Assembly (NCBI GenBank): GCA_963575745.1
Contig: CAUYUJ010015741.1
Location: forward strand, 107,001 to 171,000
Source of the DNA: Prorocentrum cordatum
Lineage: Eukaryota > Sar > Dinophyceae > Prorocentrales > Prorocentraceae
Direction of reading: 5' to 3'
DNA length: 64,000 nt
Below the pieces are notes generated by a model, which worked only from the letters and a program-made list of their open reading frames with translations, did not search any database and had not been told where the DNA came from. Position 1 is the first letter of the stretch, and the number at the start of each line of letters is the position of its first letter. The position numbers and the translations under genes were made by a program. This document shows, in pieces, positions 10,374 through 20,951 of the stretch.

Positions 10374-11488
10374 GCACCTTGAGCAGCATGGAAGAACGGC
10401 GCGACCAGCTTGGCTGGACCTTGCAAAGTCGCCGCGCAGAGCCAGGGCAAGGGCGGGATCATCGAGACTCCGCGCGCGCAATTACGGGAGAGAGCCGACG
10501 TGGCCAAGGCCAAGGGCTGTAGCTCGGCCACTTCTCCTGGCGACTGGAGGCAGCGCGGTCTCGACCCCCGCGGGCATTGACCCGAACGCAGGCAAGGACA
10601 CCGAGGAGGAGGAGGGGGGCGCTGAGGAGAACGGCAAGAAGGACAATGCTAGCAATAACAATCTCATTCGAGATCGTCGAGCTCGAGCGCCAAGAAGACG
10701 GCCAAGCGCGGAAGAAGGCGGCGACGCAATTGCAACATTAAAGGGATGGGGCGCATCAGAGCTGAGGAAGTCGAGACGAGCGCCAGAGACAATGCCACAA
10801 TAATCAACCGCTCCTGCTCTGAAGAAGCGATTCAGAAAATTAACGCAGCGCAAGTGTCGTTGGATCGTGACCTCGCGGATCCGCTTCCCAATGAAGTCCT
10901 GAGCACCGCGATGGTTTCCGCGGGGCCTGCGATGACATCAAAATGCTGGCGAATAGGCAACGGATAACCCCGCGAGCGAGTCGCCTGCTGCTAGGGGCGC
11001 TGACTTCGCGGAGACGCCCACCTCGAAAGTTTCGCGGCGGGTCGAAGCCGCTCAGTTCTTGGCGTTTCAGCTTAACATTGTCAAGCGCATGCCAGGGCCG
11101 ATGTAGAGCTGCCTCCTTCATGTTCCCGAATGTGGACTGGCGCTGGCCCGCGGGGTCGCGCGCGGCTCGGGCGATGGGCGAGGCGTGCTTGGCGCGCTAA
11201 CTCTTGAGGGCCTCCGCGCGGGGGGGCGCGCCCATTCGCGGCGTCGACTGACGCAAATACCGGTTTTGCAATCCCACATCCAAGGTGAGATTTCGGTGGG
11301 TCGCCCGACGTTGCGCCGGGCCAAGAAGAGACAAGTCTTAGTTGCGCTCGAGAGCGGCACCCCGCGCAAGGCACTTCGTTGCGCCGCGAAGCGATTGGCC
11401 GCCGACCCCGACGGAGCCGCGGACGCCCTCGACCTTGGTTCGATTGAGAGGGCGCCGGAAGGAGAACATGGCCCGCTGAGACAGAAGA
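10374..11488. other. Degenerate, locally coding-like sequence
   Basis: Short coherent stretches such as GKDTEEEEGGAEENGKKD (about 10585-10640) suggest further decayed coding DNA. No frame persists and no family is recognised. Confidence 0.25.
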
Positions 11489-11722
11489 TTGAATTGTCGA
11501 CGCATGGCGCAAAAATGGAACACCCCAGGCGCATGCGCGCGGGAGGTTGCGGTTGCGCGCTGCGATAAGGTCACCGCGCAATATTTGCAATCGAAGGCAT
11601 CTGTTCCGTTCGCGCTGCAAGCCCTGGAGCAGCGGGGCAGCGGCTGCGACGACCCTTGGCATTTGATATTGCGTTGCGACGAACTGGTCCCAGGTGCCGC
11701 CATGAAAAATCAGTGGCGTTAG
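11489..11722 (+). pseudogene. Fragment of a repeated dinoflagellate protein family
   Basis: The convincing part is VTAQYLQSKASVPFALQALE followed by CDDPWHLILRCDELVPGAAM, ending at a TAG at 11720. The WLQSK..VEYALQA block followed by an I(Y/R).DE(V/L)VPG block is one I recall at the start of a large multicopy dinoflagellate protein family of unknown, possibly transposon-related, function. Only this block is readable. Downstream sequence to 13.2 kb may be more of the same copy in a decayed state, but I cannot place its other blocks. Confidence 0.4.
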
Positions 11723-13250
11723 GAAGACGCAGCCGCATTACTCCAATTCCTCCAACTGCCTTGCGCTCGACGGTTTCACGGGGTGGCGTAAATCCCGACA
11801 CGGTTCCTTCATTTCCCAGTTGGAAGGGATGTGGCAGGCGGTTGGCCGACGATTGCTGCGAAGCTGTTGGAACGGATGTTTTTGAGGTCTGAGCACCCGC
11901 AATGCTGGCATCGCTTTGCAATTGCCAGCCCGCGCACCGAGGGCGCTATTCTTCGGGATGCACGCCACCACCCGTGACTCGCCAGCGCTGCAGTGCACTT
12001 GGGGCCCGCTTGGATGCAGCTCGAATGCGCCACGTAGCGTGGCTTGTCTGAATGTTGCGTCGCGTTCGTCGCAGATCGCTGCGCGGGGCCCATCCGGCAT
12101 CCTAGTCAACGACCGCGCGCTTTATTCAGGCAGCGAACGACCGCGCGCTGAAGAAATTCGACATGGTTACGGCGGCCAAACCTACGACTGGCAAGACTGC
12201 GATCTACAATCATGGGAACGTCGGCTGGAGTGCACTGCGCGGAGACAGGCGCGCTGGGCAACGCCGCCTTTCGTCTGTGCGTGTGCCCTGCCGACCAGGC
12301 GAAATGTGACCCCGCGCATATGTTGGTCTCGAATGGCGCTGTTATTTTTGAGGTGTGCAATATTTTCTAGCATTGCAGCCTCGCCCGCTCTTATGCGAAT
12401 GTGCGCGCCGTCTTGGCGGCCAGATCGAAAATCCCGAAGCAGTTCTCGGTCGTCGATGTTTCTTGTCCGTTCGATGCGTACCATCAGGGAGTGCCTTGCG
12501 ATGGTGATGGCGCATGCAAGTGCCAAGCGGGTGAGATGTCGAGCGCCGTGCCCTCGCTTCGGCATTATGTTGACATCACTCTTGCGCGAGACCCATCCCT
12601 GAATCTGCAGGCGTCTCCGTTTCGCGCTGTTCACGATCTGCTTATTTTGACGGTGCAGCGCAAGGCACTTGTCAATGGCAGGGCCGGTCCTGTCGAGATT
12701 GATCGAGCTGCTGGCAAATGCACGATCGGTCTTCAAGCTGCGCGTGGGTCTGATAAACCCAGGCCGAAGTGCCATCAATAATTGCACGTCGCCGATAATG
12801 CCAGGAACAATGGTCGCATTTATTCAATTGCCTCACGCAGGAGAGCGAAGGCGGTTCTGTCAAGCGTGCCGCGGAGCACATCGAATTCAAAGACAGGTTT
12901 GAGCGCAGTGCATTGTTTCGCGCTTGGCACGAATAGTTTTGGTCTTTGTATGTGCCAACCTTTGGTTCAATGACACAAACGCCACGGCGTTCATAGTGGC
13001 AGAGTGCTGCGCCGCTGACGGGCGGTACTCGCTTCTTGTCACCTGTCCCGTCGATGGCGCACGGGAAACCAGCACGGCGAGGTGGTGTCTTGCCAGAAAA
13101 CGTCGGCCCACAGTTGTTGTTTTTTTTGTGCGGCGGTGCCTTGATCAGGCACGATGCGATGTGGAACTTTGGATGTGATTCACACGTACTGGTCACTGAG
13201 CGGTAGAAACACGCGGTCGACCTGCCGCTGGGGGTGGGAAGATGGGCAAC
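11723..13250. other. Gene-free, probably decayed sequence
   Basis: Lower in simple repeats than its surroundings and probably unique or old repeat DNA. No continuous frame or motif is supportable. Confidence 0.3.
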
Positions 13251-13257
13251 AAGGCCA

Positions 13258-13350
13258 CTTATATATATTTATATATATATACATATATATATATGTGATA
13301 ACGATCGAGGTCTTAGCATACATATACATATATGCACATACATACCTACA
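13258..13350. repeat. TA/CATA microsatellite
   Basis: (TATA)n with TTTA and CATA interruptions, followed by CATATACATATATG words. It is one of the few AT-rich islands in the window. Confidence 0.85.
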
Positions 13351-13774
13351 TCGATCGATATGAATCAGACACGCGCGTCACCTACGTGAACTCATGGTAC
13401 GTGGGATCATACCATACAGTGCACCATGTGGGCCTATATCTAGTCATAAGCAAATGCCGCATAGTAGGCTTAAGCTGTGAGTCGATGTTGGATCATGAGA
13501 CATATAGGCGAACCTACAAGGCTTTAGCAAGCCTGCTTCTCCTACAGCGACGCAGAATCTCTAAGCAGGGGCTGAAACAGCGAAGACCTCCGTCTGGGGA
13601 GGAGCCGGCGCCGCGGGGAGCTCGCCGCTGGATGCCTGTCGGCGAGGGCAACCGCACGCGGGGGGTTCGGGGCGCCGCCCCAGCGGCCCGGCGGGCGGCC
13701 CCTCTTGCAGTGGTCGCCCGCGGCCACGGCGGCCACCGCCAGGGGCTGGAGGCCAGGGCCAAGGCCTCGCACGG

Positions 13775-13990
13775 AGGAGGAGGAGAAGCAGAAGGAGGAG
13801 GAGGCGGAGGAGGAGGAGAACGAAGAGGAAGAGGAGGCGGAGGAAGAAAAGGACGAAAAAGAGGAAAATGAGGAGGAGGAGGAGGAGGAGGAGGAGGAGG
13901 ACACGGAGGAGGAGGAGGAAGAGGCAAAGGAACGAGGAGGAAAAGGAGGAGGAGGAGGAGGAGGAGGAGGAGGAGGAGGAGGAGGAGGGA
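13775..13990 (+). repeat. GGA/GAG purine microsatellite
   Basis: An almost pure purine tract of GGA and GAA units. Poly-Glu, poly-Arg and poly-Gly translations are composition artefacts. Confidence 0.9.
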
Positions 13991-14334
13991 GAGCGGCGAC
14001 TGCAAATCGAGCAGGAACTCGACTACAGAACTGATGCACCCCAAACTTGGTCGTTTGTCGAGCCCACAGAGATCGAACACGAAAAACGCCATACATGTAA
14101 AGTTTTGGCGCTCCGTGCGGATTTCTTGGATCCGCGCTGGGCCCCCTGTGGCGGCGCCTTTAGCGCCGCCCCTGGCGCGTTCCGCGCGCCAATGAGGGGG
14201 TGCAGCGCAGATCCAAGAGTTCCGCGCGGAGCGCCAACAGTTTACGCGTATGCTTTTTTAAAAACAAAATCTCCTTCTGAGAAAGTATCCAGTGGCCTTC
14301 GGCCCATCCTGCTTCTGTGCATGGGATGTGGGTC

Positions 14335-14905
14335 AGAGTTCTTGGGGATGCTTCTTGGGGTCCCTTCGGAGCGCTCACGGGGGCTTCTTGGGGGCAGCTC
14401 TGGGGCCTTTTGGGAGCATCTTTGGGCCTCGTGGGACCTCTGGGGACCTCTGGGGGTCTCCTGGGGTTTCCTCGGTGCCGAGGACTTGACATGTCCGTTC
14501 GGGTCCCCCATCTGGGCCCCATCTTGGAGCCGTCCTTGTGGCCTCTTGGGCTGTCTTGGGCGCCTCTTGGGCCATCTTGGGGCCCTTTTGGGCCGTTCTG
14601 GGGCCCTGTTGGAGGCCTCTTGGGGCGATCTTGGGGGCCTCCAAGGCCGTGTGGGAGCGTTGGGAAGCTGAGAAGGCGAGAACGCCAAAGACTTTCAGAA
14701 ACCTAAGGCTAATCTCGGGGCCTCTTGGGGCGCCTCGGGAACCTTGGGGCCCTCTCGGGAGGCCTCTTGGAGGCCTATTGAGGCGTCTTGAAGGCCTACT
14801 GGGCCGCTGGGAGCCATCTTGAGGATCTTGGAACGATCGTTCGGCGACTCGGGGCCCTCTTGGACCGCCTTCGGAGCCTCGCGGGGCCTGTTGGGGCCCT
14901 CTCGG
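14335..14905 (+). repeat. CTTGGGGCC minisatellite block 2
   Basis: Dense TCTTGGGGCC units, interrupted at 14660-14715 by a short unique segment, then continuing to about 14905. Same family as at 2.4 kb. Confidence 0.85.
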
Positions 14906-15539
14906 GCCCGAGAAGTCATGCAGGAAGCCACGGGGGAGCCGAGGGCTTGGGCCTGGGGGGCACGGCATGGTCTTCGTCGGGTCTCCTCGAGGCGCGGCGA
15001 AGAGTTCGATCGAGGTCGCCGCCCGCCCCTCCCGGGTGTCCCCAGGGTGCCAGTTGCAAGCCGCACCCTTTGCAAACCACACCCTTCGAAGTCGCCGAAA
15101 AGAAGTTGAATGAAAAGGGACACTTCTTTCATCTGCCGGCGATCACGGGCCTGACACGGGGGGCCGGTCGCGTGGGGGCGTTGGCCGGTAACGGCCGTCA
15201 TCGCGAGTAAAAAAGTTACCTTGCGACGTACCCGACCCATTTGAATCAAGTGGCCAGTGTAGTTGGCTGATGGATAATGAAGACGAGGAGCGAGGCCCAA
15301 AGCTCGGAGGGGAATGGGGCGGGAAGGAGGGGCAAGAGAAGGACGCAAGGAAGGGCTTAAAGGTTAACAGGGAGACTGCGAAGGAGGAACAGGACTGCAG
15401 CGAGGGAGGGGGATGAGAAGGAGCGAGGCGACTCTCTCGAGTAGCTCGCTTATGAGCAGCGATGTCGCTCTGGCGCCCTGAAGGATGAGCTGTTCATAGC
15501 CAGTGCAAGAAACGAGCGAGGCCCAGTGCGCCAGCCCCC

Positions 15540-16745
15540 CAGGGATGGCGAGGTCTAATCTGAGTCCGTGGCGGGCGTCACTGTGCTGCCCCGCCGGCAG
15601 CCCTTGAAAGTGGGGACACTTTCGCGTTGGCAGCCCCCTAGGCCCCCAGGGATGGCGAGGTCGAATCTGGAACCAGTAGCTTCCGAATGTTGCGACAGTT
15701 TGCAGTTCGCAGTTCCTCCAGCGATGGCGAGGTCTAATTTGGGTCTCCGACGTGGCGTCACTGCGCTGGCCCATCCGGGAGCCCTCGGAAGTGAGGACAG
15801 TTTCGCAGTTCGCAGCCCCAAGTGGGCGACGAGGTCGAATCCGAGTCTGCACAGGACGTCGCTGGCCCCTCCAGCGGCCCTCGAAAGTGGCGACGGCTTC
15901 GCAGGTCACAGCTCCCCAGGGGCGGCGAGGCCCAGGTCTGAGTCCGCGAAGGACGTCAGTGCGCTGGCCCGCCGGCCCCTCCAGCGGCCCTCGAGAGTGG
16001 GGACACGCTGGCAGTTCGCAGCTGACGAGGACTGATCTGCGTCCGCGTAGGACGTTTCTTTGCTGGCCCCTCCAGCGGCCCTCGAAAGTGGGGACACTTT
16101 GGCAGTTGGTAGCCCTCCAGGGATGGTGAGGCCAAGTCTGAGTCCGCGTAGGACGTCACTTTGCTGGCCCCTCCAGCGGCCCTCGAAAGCGGCGAACAAG
16201 TGTCGCAACTCGCAGGACCCCCGAGGGATGGCGAGGTGGAATCTGAGTCCGCGTAGGACGTCACTGCGTTCACCCTCCTAGGGTCCCTCGAAGGTGACGA
16301 CGGTTTCGCAGTTCGCGGCCCTCCAGGGATGGCGACATAAAGACTGAGTCCACGTAGAACGTTACCGTGCTGCCCCCCCTCCCCCCCCCAGCAGCCCGCG
16401 AACGTTGCGACAGTTTCAAAGTTCGCAGCCCTTCAGGGATGGCAGGGTCTTGTCAGAGTCCGCGTAGGACGTCACTGTGCTGCCCCCCCCAACAGCCCTC
16501 GAAAGTAGCGACAGTTTCGCAATTCGCCCTCCCCAGGGGCTGCGAGGTTTTGTCTGCGTCCGCGTAGGACGTCACTGTGCTGGCCCCTCCAGCAGCCCTC
16601 GAAAGTGGGGACACTTTGGCAGTTGGCAGCCCTCCAGGGATGGCGAGGCCAAGTCTGAGTCCGCGTAGGACGTCACTTTGCTGGCCCCTCCAGCGGCCCT
16701 CGAAAGTGGGGACAAGTTGGCAGTTCGCAGCCCCCCAGGGATGGA
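15540..16745 (+). repeat. ~100-bp tandem array, about 12-13 copies
   Basis: Each unit contains GGGATGGCGAGG, TCTGAGTCCGCGTAGGACGT, CACTGTGCTGGCCCCTCC, AGCGGCCCTCGAAAGT and TTCGCAGTTCGCAG in that order, with a period of about 95-108 bp. Copies near 16540-16745 are the most alike. A single partial unit (CCAGCAACCCTCGAAAGT) lies apart at about 18512-18530. Confidence 0.85.
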
Positions 16746-17061
16746 GGTCACAGGTCAGGTAAGAGGCAGCAGAGAAGAGGAGGAAGAGAGTAGGCGGGAG
16801 GACTGGCGGAAGGCGTGCGACCGCACTGCCCGGACAAGACCTCTGGAGCTCCTCGCGGCACTCCGAGAGCCCGTGCTCGTGCAGCCTCTTTGCTCCCTCC
16901 GCAGGCCCGAGGAGGCCGGCGCGGCCGCGGCGGCGTGGGCGCCAAAGGCGCCGTCGCCGCAGGCGGACGCGGGAGGGCTGCTGCAGGCCTCGAGGAGGGA
17001 GAGAGGCAGCGATGCCGCGGGTCGTCCCAGAGAGCCCGATCGCCACGGCCGGGCTCTGACT

Positions 17062-17120
17062 CGGGCTCCTCCTCCTCCTCCTCCTCCTCCTCCTCCTCCT
17101 CCTCCTCCTCCTCCTCCCTC
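17062..17120 (+). repeat. CTC microsatellite
   Basis: A run of CTC units. Poly-Ser and poly-Pro translations are artefacts. Confidence 0.85.
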
Positions 17121-17369
17121 GCCAGTCGCGGGGATGGCGCCCCCACTGGCTCTCTGGGGGCCGCCCAGAGGGGGACCGTCCACAGTCCAGTGCGCCCCGG
17201 GCAAGCCTCGTCTTGAGGCAGGCCCTGGGATGCGACGCGGGCCGAAGGCTGCCCGCGCCCTCTGTGGGGGGAGCAGGAGGAGGGGAGCAGCAGGGGCGGC
17301 CGGGAGGGGAAGGGGAAGGGGCCGGGGGGCGGGGGCCGTCGCAGTGGGCGGGCGGGCAGCCAAGGTGGC

Positions 17370-17676
17370 CGCGGAAGCCGCGGTCGTGGTGGTCGAGCCG
17401 GTAGTGGTCGAGCTGCTGGTCGTCGTGGTGGTCGTGGTGGCCGTGGTGGTCGTAGTGGTCGTGGTTTTAGTGCTGACGGCCGGCCTGGTGGTGGCCGTGA
17501 TGCTCGCGGTGATCGTGGTGGTCATTGGTGGTCGTGGTGGTCGTGGTGGTCGTGGCCGTGGCGGTCCAGGCGGCCCAGCTGGTGGTGGTCGTGGTGGTCG
17601 TGGTGGTCGTGGTGGTCGTGGCGGTCGTGGTGGCCGTGGTGGTCGTAGTGCTGGTGGGTCATTTAGCACGCACTGA
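17370..17676 (+). repeat. RGG/GAR-type coding-like repeat (GGTCGTGGTGGT)
   Basis: Tandem GGT-CGT-GGT-GGT units encode Arg-Gly-Gly repeats. From about 17373 to 17525 one frame reads as an RGG tract with Ser, Ala and Asp interruptions (GRGGRAGSGRAAGRRGGRGG). A one-base shift near 17525-17530 then moves the RGG reading to the frame that ends at about 17676 (..RSAGGSFSTH, stop). RGG/GAR domains occur on nucleolar and RNA-binding proteins, but no upstream domain is attached here. It may be a microsatellite at the 3' end of the adjacent LINE fragment and not a gene. Confidence 0.5.
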
Positions 17677-17992
17677 GAATCATCTCGGCGTTGCCCACAA
17701 CCAACGTGCGCTGGCTGCGGCGCCACGCGGTGGCGATGACCGCTGACCGCTCTGCTTCAGGCAAATCTTTTCCGTACGAGCGGACAAATGAGACGAGCTC
17801 ATCCGCCGGCCGCCCTCCCGTCTCCAGGACAGCTGGGACCAGCTCGCCGCCCGAGGGGGGGTAGCGGTTCCGTTTGACGCCCACCGCCTGCGACGCGGCC
17901 AGCCCGTCATTGTTGGATCTTGCCCACCTGCGCTCGAGGTTGTCAGAGTGTGCGCAGGTGACAGACCAGTCAACATAGATAGGCTGTCCCCT
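17663..17992 (-). pseudogene. LINE 3' fragment, endonuclease-like C-terminus
   Basis: Read on the minus strand, the frame gives QPIYVDWSVTCAHSDN, KRNRYPPSGGELVPAVLETG, GRPADELVSFVRSYGKDLPE and SQRTLVVGNAEMILSA, then a TAA at 17663-17665. The D-x-S/T-V-T, F/LVPxxLExGG and final A(E/D)MILSA blocks match the C-terminal end of the non-LTR retrotransposon proteins with a restriction-like endonuclease that I recall in dinoflagellates. The 5' side stops abruptly at a CCCTCC tract near 17990, as expected for a 5'-truncated LINE copy. The reverse transcriptase is absent. Confidence 0.6.
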
Positions 17993-18040
17993 CCCCCTCC
18001 CCCCCCTCCCCCTCCCCCTCCCCCTCCCCCTCCCTCCTGG
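17983..18040. repeat. CCCTCC microsatellite
   Basis: A C-rich CCCCCT tract forming the truncated 5' border of the LINE fragment. Confidence 0.8.
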
Positions 18041-19590
18041 ATTGGGCAAGGGGGGGTTACGAGATCTGCTGCGTGCAGCTGGTGTCGGCCTCACCGAGGG
18101 ACCCATTCCTCGATACACGGCAGCCTCTGGCGCCGGGAGGCGCCGGGAAAAAATCAGCAGCGGGAGCGGATTCTTCCCCCCCGTTGGCTACCTCCTTTTC
18201 TCGCCCGACCCGAGATGCGGGCCAGGAGCGCGCCCCGAGGGAGAGGCCCTGGGTCAAGCAGTGTCGAAGCGCCCTGGCTTGTCTACAGGCCCACCGAAGG
18301 GTGTTCTAAGAACTTACCTGTGGCTTTCACGACATGTTCTCAAAAAGCGTCTGGATACAACTGTCTTGTTTGAGCATGCCGGTCTCATTTTATAGCCTCA
18401 TGGAGCCATTCAGAACCCCCCTTTCTGGCGAAGCGATAACGCACCCAGCACCTTAAAGGGTTACTCTGGCACCCTGGCACGTGGCCGTTGGTTAGCACTC
18501 ATCTAGAGCCCCCAGCAACCCTCGAAAGTTGCGATGATGATGATGAGGAGGAGGCCCTTACGTTCTTACCGCCAGTCCTTACGATAGATGTCGGTCGGGG
18601 GGCAATAATCATGTATCAGTTGCTTTCGGTGCGGTGCTCAGGATATCGCTCCGCTAAAGCCGCCCCCGAGAGGTTCTTTACTGGCTTCCTCAGGTTAGGA
18701 GCATAGCTCTTGTTTTTTACGACATTATTTTGTGCTCAGGGCTTTTCGCGGTAGGAGTCAGGGAATGCTCCTTGCTCAACTGGGGAGCAGCGGCATCGGC
18801 CATCCTCTTCAGGCGTGGCCCGCGCCCAGACCCTCACCGCACTACACCCTGCGCCTGCCCGGCATGCTGACTAGGCTGGAGGATCGGGCGCTGCGCCATG
18901 GGAGGGGGACGGGGGGGGCGATCCACGGTGGGCGGGGGCAGGGGGGGGGGCACGCGCAGAGGGGGAGTAGGGGGAGGGGGGGAAGGCTTCCTGGAAGCAC
19001 CCCTGCACCCCCCTGCTCCTTAAAAAGCGCGGGCCTTCTCAGCCCGAACCTTCAAAGAAGCAGCCTCCTGCTGAGAAGCCTTCCCCCCTCTCCCCCTACT
19101 CCCGTGTGCGCGCCGCCAGACTGGGAAGCGAAGGAAGGTGCACCTCTTGTGGGTCCAAAGGGGGCGCCTAAATCGTCGCCCCCCTCTTGAAGCATCGCCC
19201 GAAGGAGATGCCGCTGATGCTGGCGGCCGCCCAGGCACAGCAGCGGCCGTCGAAGGGCGAGCCTGGCGCGCTCTCTGCGGACCAGCTGTCCCCCAGAGGC
19301 CAGCCGCCGCCCGGGCCGGGGCCGCCTGGCGGGAGGGGGAGGGCTGGTCATGCTCTCACGGGGCAGCGTGGCGTTGGAAGGCTTTCTCGCTCCACTCCTT
19401 CTCTCCATCGTGGCGCACGTATCCCATCTTGTGTCGCCGCGTTGCCCACCACATTGTGCCGCGATGCCGAAGCCTGTGTCGTGCCCGCGTCCGCGCGGGC
19501 AGCCAGACGCATCTGGTCCGCGAGACCCAACACCATGCCCCAAGAAAAGAGTTGATTGTAGTGGCCTCCGGCCAGTGCCGCCGATCTGGG
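18041..19590. other. No gene recognised
   Basis: Complex sequence with one stray unit of the 15.5-kb array at about 18512 and a G-rich tract at 18900-18990. No frame with protein-like content was identified. Confidence 0.3.
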
Positions 19591-19591
19591 G

Positions 19592-19607
19592 CGCTCTGGA
19601 TGATGAA

Positions 19608-19681
<74 letters not shown>

Positions 19682-19861
19682 CGATGACGATGATGATGAT
19701 GATGATGATGATGACGATGTTGATGATGCTGATGTTGATGCTGATGCTGATGCTGATGCTGATGCTGATGCGGATGCGGATGCTGCTGATGATGATCAGG
19801 ATGCTGATGATGCTGATGATGATGATGATGATAATGATGATTATAATGATGATGATGGTGG

Positions 19862-19956
<95 letters not shown>

Positions 19957-19995
19957 TGATGTGACGATGGTGATGGTGATGGTGATGGAGATGGT
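19592..19995 (+). repeat. GAT microsatellite, about 400 bp
   Basis: Nearly perfect GAT repeats with GCT, GTT and GAC interruptions, ending in GGTGAT units. Poly-Asp, poly-His and poly-Met translations are artefacts. Confidence 0.95.
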
Positions 19996-20014
19996 GATGC
20001 TCCTGGCCCCCCAC

Positions 20015-20210
20015 CCCACCCCCTCTTATCTCTCCTGCCCCCCCTCCCCCTTTCTTCTGACCCCACCCCTCTCTCCTTTCCCCCCCCCTCCCCCACCCTC
20101 TCTCCTGTCCCCCTTCCCCCCTCTCTCCTGTCCCCTCCCCTCTCCCTCTCCCTTCTCTCCTGTTCCGATCCCCCTTTCCCCTCTCTCCTTTCCCCTCCCA
20201 TTCCCTGTCC
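20015..20210. repeat. Pyrimidine tract (CCCCTCTCTCCT)
   Basis: CCCC, TCTCTCCT and CCCTTCC units alternate. Low complexity, no coding signal. Confidence 0.8.
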
Positions 20211-20214
20211 TGCA

Positions 20215-20945
20215 CCGGGGCCCGGGTCTGCCGGTCCGGGTCGCTGGTCTCGCGTCCGGTGCTGTGTCCCGGGTATCGAATCCCGGGTCCCGCGCTCGTT
20301 CTAGTCCCGGGTCCTGGGTCCCGGGGATCCCGGGTCCCGCGCTCATCCCGGCAGTTTCGTTGCTGATTCCAGGTCCCCGCGTTCCCGGTCCCGCCCCGGT
20401 TCTGGCCCCGGGTCCTGGATCCGCTGGTTCCAGGTCCAGGATCCTCGGCCCAGGGTCCCGCGCTTTTCCCGACCGTCCCGTCTCTGGTTCCTGGTTGCGG
20501 GTCCTCAGGTCTCGCGCCGGTCGGGTCCCGGAACGGTTCCGGTGCTCGGTCCCGGGTTCCGCGCCAGTCCCGGGTCTCCGGTCCCGCGCCGGTCCCGGGT
20601 CGCGGGTCCGGGGGCCAGCGCTCGTCTTGGGTTCGGGGTTCCGGGTGCCGCGCCGGTCCCAGATCCTGGGTCCAAGGTTACGTGTCCTGGAACCCGCGCC
20701 GCTCCCGGGTCTCGGGTTCCGCGCCAGTCGCGGGTTCCGGATGCTAGGTTCCGCGCCGGTCTCGGGTGCCAGGTCCCGGGTCCCGCGCCAGTTCCGGGCC
20801 CGGGGTCCCGCGCCGGTGCGCGGTCGCAGGTCCCGCGCTGGTCCGGGGTCCGGGGTCCGTGTCCCGGAGGTTCCCTGCCGGTCCCGGGTCGCAGGCGCCG
20901 GGTCTCGCGCCAGTCCCGGGTTCGGGGGTCCCGCGTCGGTTCGGG
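20215..20945 (+). repeat. GGTCCCGGGTCCCGCGCC minisatellite
   Basis: Degenerate 11-20-bp units of CCGGTCCCGGGT and CCGCGCCGGTCC. The same minisatellite precedes or joins family X at 23000-23385 and 48735-49350. Here it runs into the LINE coding fragment in an open frame, which makes one misleadingly long open frame. Confidence 0.85.
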
Positions 20946-20951
20946 TTCGGG

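Noticed and set aside
13775-14034. Glu-rich acidic protein frame
   Set aside because: Simple GGA repeat with no flanking coding sequence.
19592-20201. Long poly-Asp, poly-His, poly-Met and poly-Ile open frames
   Set aside because: They translate the GAT microsatellite.
19961-20945. N-terminal 330 codons of the long open frame ahead of the LINE domain
   Set aside because: They translate the pyrimidine tract and the GGTCCCGGGT minisatellite. Only the part from about 20952 looks like protein.
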